NCBI GenBank assembly: GCA_039111635.1
Contig: JBCAQO010000009.1
Location: forward strand, 372,001-436,000
Origin: Heterobasidion occidentale
Lineage: Eukaryota; Basidiomycota; Agaricomycetes; Russulales; Bondarzewiaceae
Length of the DNA stretch: 64,000 nt
Direction: 5' to 3'
Shown here: positions 59,983 to 64,000 of the stretch, piece by piece
Numbering within the stretch: position 1 is the stretch's first letter
How the letters are laid out: each line of letters begins with the position of its first letter
The notes under the pieces: generated by a model
Databases searched by the model: none
What the model was told of the DNA's origin: nothing
The model's input: only the letters and a program-made list of their open reading frames with translations
Made by a program: the position numbers and the translations under genes

Positions 59983-62443
59983 CTAGGCACTACGCACCCG
60001 TGCGCGGTTCGTCAGCACACCCGATGTTGAAAGCGCCACAGCGAGGGCGAAGAGGAACCATTTTCCCCACCTCTTGGTGAACGAATTCCCCGCTGCATTC
60101 CGTGGCGGCAAGCTGGGAAAGAGGAGTGAATCCATCATCTTTGCCTTCTTCGCCTGTTGTACGTGATACGTATGACGGGGTCAACGAACGTGTGTTGCAT
60201 GATAAATAGAACCAGACGCACGGTGAAAGGAGGATAGCGGCCGCTCATGAGCATATCCACCCTAAAGGGGGGTTGTCAGGCGTCTATGATAATATCTCAA
60301 ACCAGGAGTCGACCAACCAGGCAGGGTTATCGAGAGTTGATCGAATATGAGTGAAAAGATCGAACGAGAATTTGCCGGTATGTGCGCCCGCTATATACAT
60401 TTTGTTCAGGTCAGAATAAAGACAGACAAAATACCGGGTACATACATCCACTGGGACCGATGCCGCCGAATGGCAGGCCCTCCGCTGAATGATCATCAGG
60501 GAGTAAGCATGGGGCTTGCATGTCAGATGTCGCTTTGAAACGCACCAACTGTTTGGAGCATAGTCTCATTCACGACAGCCGAGCCGCTCTGAGTGTTATC
60601 GATGACTAGAAACAATAATTGAGAGTCAACCCGGTTGTACATCCATATGTTCTAGCGTTACCTTTCGCCTTGAAGGCAGCACTTTGGGAGAAGACGTAGA
60701 TCGCGAGAGGATGGTCACTTGGGTAATATGCAAGCTGTCAAGCAACGCTGTCACATCATTGAGATTCAATGCCACTGCTTACCGAGCGTTGATGAACTCT
60801 ATGGCCTCATCTAGGCTGTCGACTGGCACAATTGGCAGAACGGGCCCGAAGATTTCCCTATGCAGAATTGCGTCCGTCAGTCAAAAGGGGTTTATAGCAG
60901 ATAATATCGACGTACTCGCTCATCAAGGAATCCGCTCCGTCAACTCCAGCTACGATGGTCGGTTCGATGAACTTTTTCTCCTGGTTCGTGCCTCCACCAT
61001 ATACAATTTCTCCTTTAGTGTTGTCAAGCAGCGCCTTGATGCGATTGAAGTGCGATACAGAGACGATGCGCGAGAATGAATCGGATTTTTCAGCGCCTTC
61101 GGGGTGTAGAATTCGTTCAGGCTGTAATGTTGGACATAAGTTCGAGGGAGAAGCTTAGAATACGCATGGACGTACACAGCCTTGCAGGCTTCAACAAGTG
61201 TAGGCATGAAGTCTCTCTGTACCAGGACATAATCGGGAGCAACACATGTCTATGTGCCGAGAGTGTCAGGGCTTCTCACTTGAAAGCGTATGGGCGCGCA
61301 CGTACCTGTCCAGAATTCGAAACCTTGCCCCACATCAGCCTCTTAGCGGCCGTCTTCAAGTCGCATTTGGAATCAATGACAACAGGCGACTTTCCACCGA
61401 GCTAGAATATAGCAGCACTATGAACATCCCGGACTCCAATATGGCTAATTTCAAATATTGAACGCACCTCGGTAGTTACAGGTGTCAAGGTTTGAGCAGC
61501 CGCAGTCAACACAATACGAGCCACTCGCCCACCTCCGGTGTACAAAACTGAGAATAAAAATTTCAGTATATAAGTAAACGAGAATAAGGATGAACACACT
61601 ATGGTCCCATGGCAGTCCCAAAATCTTTGAAAAAGAATGGGGTCCATCAATGAAGTTAATTCTTGTGCATGTGTGCATACTTTAGTTGTCTCAGGGATTC
61701 CCCCAAGAACCACCCGCACGGCGTCAGGGTCCAGGTGTTTCTCTACAAGCTCAGCGAGCAAAGCACTGTACGCAGGCGTAAGTTCCGAGGGCTTCAGCAC
61801 TGCAGCGTTGCCTGCTGCAATCGCACCAGCCTATAAACATAATTACGCCAGGGCCATGAGTGCTGCAAAAAATGGAGCTGTACCCAGGAACAGACGTACC
61901 AAGGGGCCAATTGAGAGCCAGACAGGATAATTGAATGGGCTGATGATAAGGACGACACCCTTGGGCTCCTTCCTCAACGTCGGCTTCATGGCAAACCAGT
62001 TCATCGACCACGCAGCGCGCTCGGGTTTGGACCATTTCCCGACTTCATCGTATGCCAACTTCACCTCAGTCAAGGTGTTTCCAAGCTCGAGCCTACATCC
62101 ACAATGAGTGGGTCAACACGAATCTGCGATGCGTGTGCTGCGTACACGTTTGATTCGGCATGAGGGCGTCCCAAGTCAGCAGCAAGAGCCTCCTGAAAGC
62201 GGACAAGGTTGTCCTTGAGGAGGTAGGCGAGAGCGAGGAGCTGCTGCTTGCGGTACGCGAGGGGGCGGGTCTTTCCAGATTTGAAGTTCTTTTGCAACTC
62301 GCTGCGAATCTGGAGAGAACGAGAGATGTCAGAAGAGCGAGCAGATCACCGATGACAGCAGATGAAGTCCATGATATATATGGAAGGGAACTTACAACAG
62401 GGATCTGCTCGATGGCTGTCGTCTCGAACTGTTTAGCGCTCAT
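59983..62443 (-). CDS. fatty aldehyde dehydrogenase, HFD1/ALDH3-like
   Basis: Starts [16 protein letters not shown]. Exons give [111 protein letters not shown] (catalytic Glu), [18 protein letters not shown] (catalytic Cys), [51 protein letters not shown] and [18 protein letters not shown], then MSGRYPPFT. The last exon has a C-terminal hydrophobic tail, [18 protein letters not shown], as in tail-anchored Hfd1/ALDH3A2. Known: oxidises long-chain fatty aldehydes to acids on ER, lipid droplet or mitochondrial membranes. An intron lies between Gln and the catalytic Cys codon region. About 12 introns. The neighbours suggest a role in oxidative metabolism, but housekeeping is possible. Confidence 0.9.
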
Positions 62444-62914
62444 AGTGGATGATTGGATACTGGTCGCGACGCGTCGTAAGTGCAGCGCTCGGCTGGAAGA
62501 ACAGAAAGGAGTGCGTACGTGTGCGGGGGATGCTGTTAACTGATTACGATGTGGGGAAGGGCTAGTCAAGCGCTGGGGTTAAGTACTTAAAAGATTTGGC
62601 ACCCCGTGGGGCCGTGCACTCAAAGGCACGCGGCTTGCCGTCTCGGGGTACCTTTTCACGCCTTTATCAACGGAGAGGCAATTGCGCACTTCCTAACTTC
62701 TTCAGTTACTAAGGGATATACCAAGATCGACTTGTGACACCAGAGCTTTCCAAGTCAAAGTCCGAAGTATGATCTGACCATCGTTGGGCAACTTCTGGAT
62801 TGCGCAGCGAGTGATATCAAGTCGGTCGAATCCCTGCATCATATTTGGCCCACTTCATTCGAGGGTACACAATTCCAGCATCCAAAAGCGTCCTGAATGA
62901 CTGCCTGCATCCAA
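62444..62914. other. promoter of aldehyde dehydrogenase and 3' flank of FAD oxidase
   Basis: A 471 bp gap. No TATA box stands out, and no gene is seen. Confidence 0.4.
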
Positions 62915-64000
62915 TCAGACGAGCTCCGGTTCTATTACGAACCCCTTTGTCCACAGCCTTCCCGGATCATACTTGGCTTTCAACTTCCTCAGCCTCGGCA
63001 AATTCAAGCCAAACACGGCATCGGCTGGCTCATCGCCCTGCGCCATGTTGAGCAGGATGCCGAGATCGTCCCCCGTCTTGTCGACATTGGTGCGGCGGAT
63101 GAATTCAACGGTAGAAGCGACGAAGGCTCGGGATGCTTCGTCAGTCTCAGGACGCGCGTTCCTAGATATGGCGCGAGTTTTTCAAGAACCAACAATGATT
63201 TCGGAGTGACTCAACTCACCTTCCCTGAATGGCGACAGAATAATGGGGGCGTCTGATAGCGAAGGCGGTTTCTTCTGCCCCCACTTGCACAATCTTTTCC
63301 CATTTACGCGTGTCCCACAGAACCATACTCGACCTCGCGTCTTCGTTATCTTCCGTGAACTTGCACCAGCGCACCCACACCTCAGTTATCATATCCGTCC
63401 ACAATTCTGAGAAGGCGACCCCTCGGATGGTGAGACGACGCGGTGCACGAGAGAGGCCAGCATCAGCCGAATGGGAGATGGTGAGTTGATCGGGAGCAGA
63501 GGAGATTCTGTCAACCGTTGGCGTTACTCGGGTGCGGAATGGATCCAGGATCTCTTCAGCGGAGCGGGAGCTTGCGGCCGAGATCCAAGGTGCTATCACG
63601 ATTGTAGGCTGAGCGCTCGAAAATCAGAGGAGATCTTGAAAGTCGTGACAAGGAAGATACCTTAAAATGCGGACCAGGACGGGTAAACATCATGCCAACC
63701 TTCTCATGCACAGATGCACTTGATACAAAGTCCTGTTTTCACCCGCTGATTAGATTAGGGGATTGCACCGACCCTATGAAGACCGCACTTGAACGACCTG
63801 GATCACATCGGCAAACGCAGTCCCTGGGTACACCAGAGCACCGACGGTTGAAGGGCCGGGGGAAGGGAAGGCTTTCAGAACGAATTCGACGACGATACCG
63901 AACTGGTTTCCACCACCTAGGAAGCGACGAGGGATTAAGCTCACAAGCACGACCACGATCGATGCCCAAACGTACCCCGTATAGCCCAGAAGAGATCAGG
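62915..64000 (-). CDS. FAD-linked oxidase (berberine-bridge-like), 3' part
   Basis: The 5' part lies beyond the window. Visible from the right edge: PDLFWAIR / GGGNQFGIVVEFVLKAFP, the end of the PCMH-type FAD-binding domain. Then GALVYPGTAFADVIQVVQ, FTRPGPHFK, a substrate-domain segment (TIRGVAFSELWTDMITEVW) and the C-terminal BBE motif AVFGLNLPRLRKLKAKYDPG, RLWTKGFVIEPELV. Members oxidise alcohols, sugars or secondary metabolites and pass electrons to oxygen; many fungal ones are secreted and bicovalently flavinylated, but the residues needed to judge this are off the edge. Same strand as the P450 and aldehyde dehydrogenase. Confidence 0.85.

Overview
The window reads as nuclear DNA of a basidiomycete fungus, most likely an agaricomycete close to the Polyporales. 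Genes are dense and broken by many 45-70 bp GT-AG introns. The gene content fits: a basidiomycete EF-hand family, a lipid-droplet perilipin-like protein, Ser/Thr-rich single-pass membrane proteins, an F-box protein, GH47 mannosidase, old-yellow-enzyme reductases, a class II-type P450 and a berberine-bridge-like FAD oxidase. All boundaries come from reading frames, splice signals and remembered family motifs; no database search was possible.

Layout. 1-4.9 kb: end of an EF-hand family gene (+), a doubtful coding remnant, and a single-pass membrane protein (+). 5.6-16.3 kb: a trafficking and lipid block with a TBC1D20-like Rab GAP (-), a divergent perilipin-like gene (+) and a long TGFBRAP1/Vps3-like tethering subunit (-). 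From about 4.5 to 13 kb the DNA is strikingly GC-rich, and the edge of that block falls inside the Vps3-like gene. 16.5-26 kb: F-box protein (+, divergent from Vps3), cystathionine gamma-synthase (-), an Sds23-type CBS protein (-) and a large acidic/Ser-rich unknown (+). 26.3-34 kb: two tandem old-yellow-enzyme genes (-), the second damaged by two indels, then trehalose-phosphate phosphatase tps2 (-). 36.9-47 kb: a three-RRM Gbp2-type protein (-), a secreted GH47 mannosidase (+), an unknown (-) and mitochondrial mam33 (-).

47.1-56.5 kb: a 2.06 kb inverted-repeat mobile element sits about 110 bp upstream of the mam33 start codon. It is followed by a gene-poor stretch, a Zn2Cys6 transcription factor (-), a 365 bp mariner/pogo-like MITE, and a second Ser/Thr-rich membrane protein (-). 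57.4-64 kb: P450, HFD1-like fatty aldehyde dehydrogenase and FAD-linked oxidase lie in a row on the minus strand, a possible small oxidative gene group.

The most notable points are the foldback element in the mam33 promoter, the duplicated oxidoreductases (one lost an active-site-region Cys, the other carries a -1/+1 indel pair), the perfect 33 bp inverted repeats of the MITE, and the abrupt GC block. I did not find a clearly new multi-gene system.
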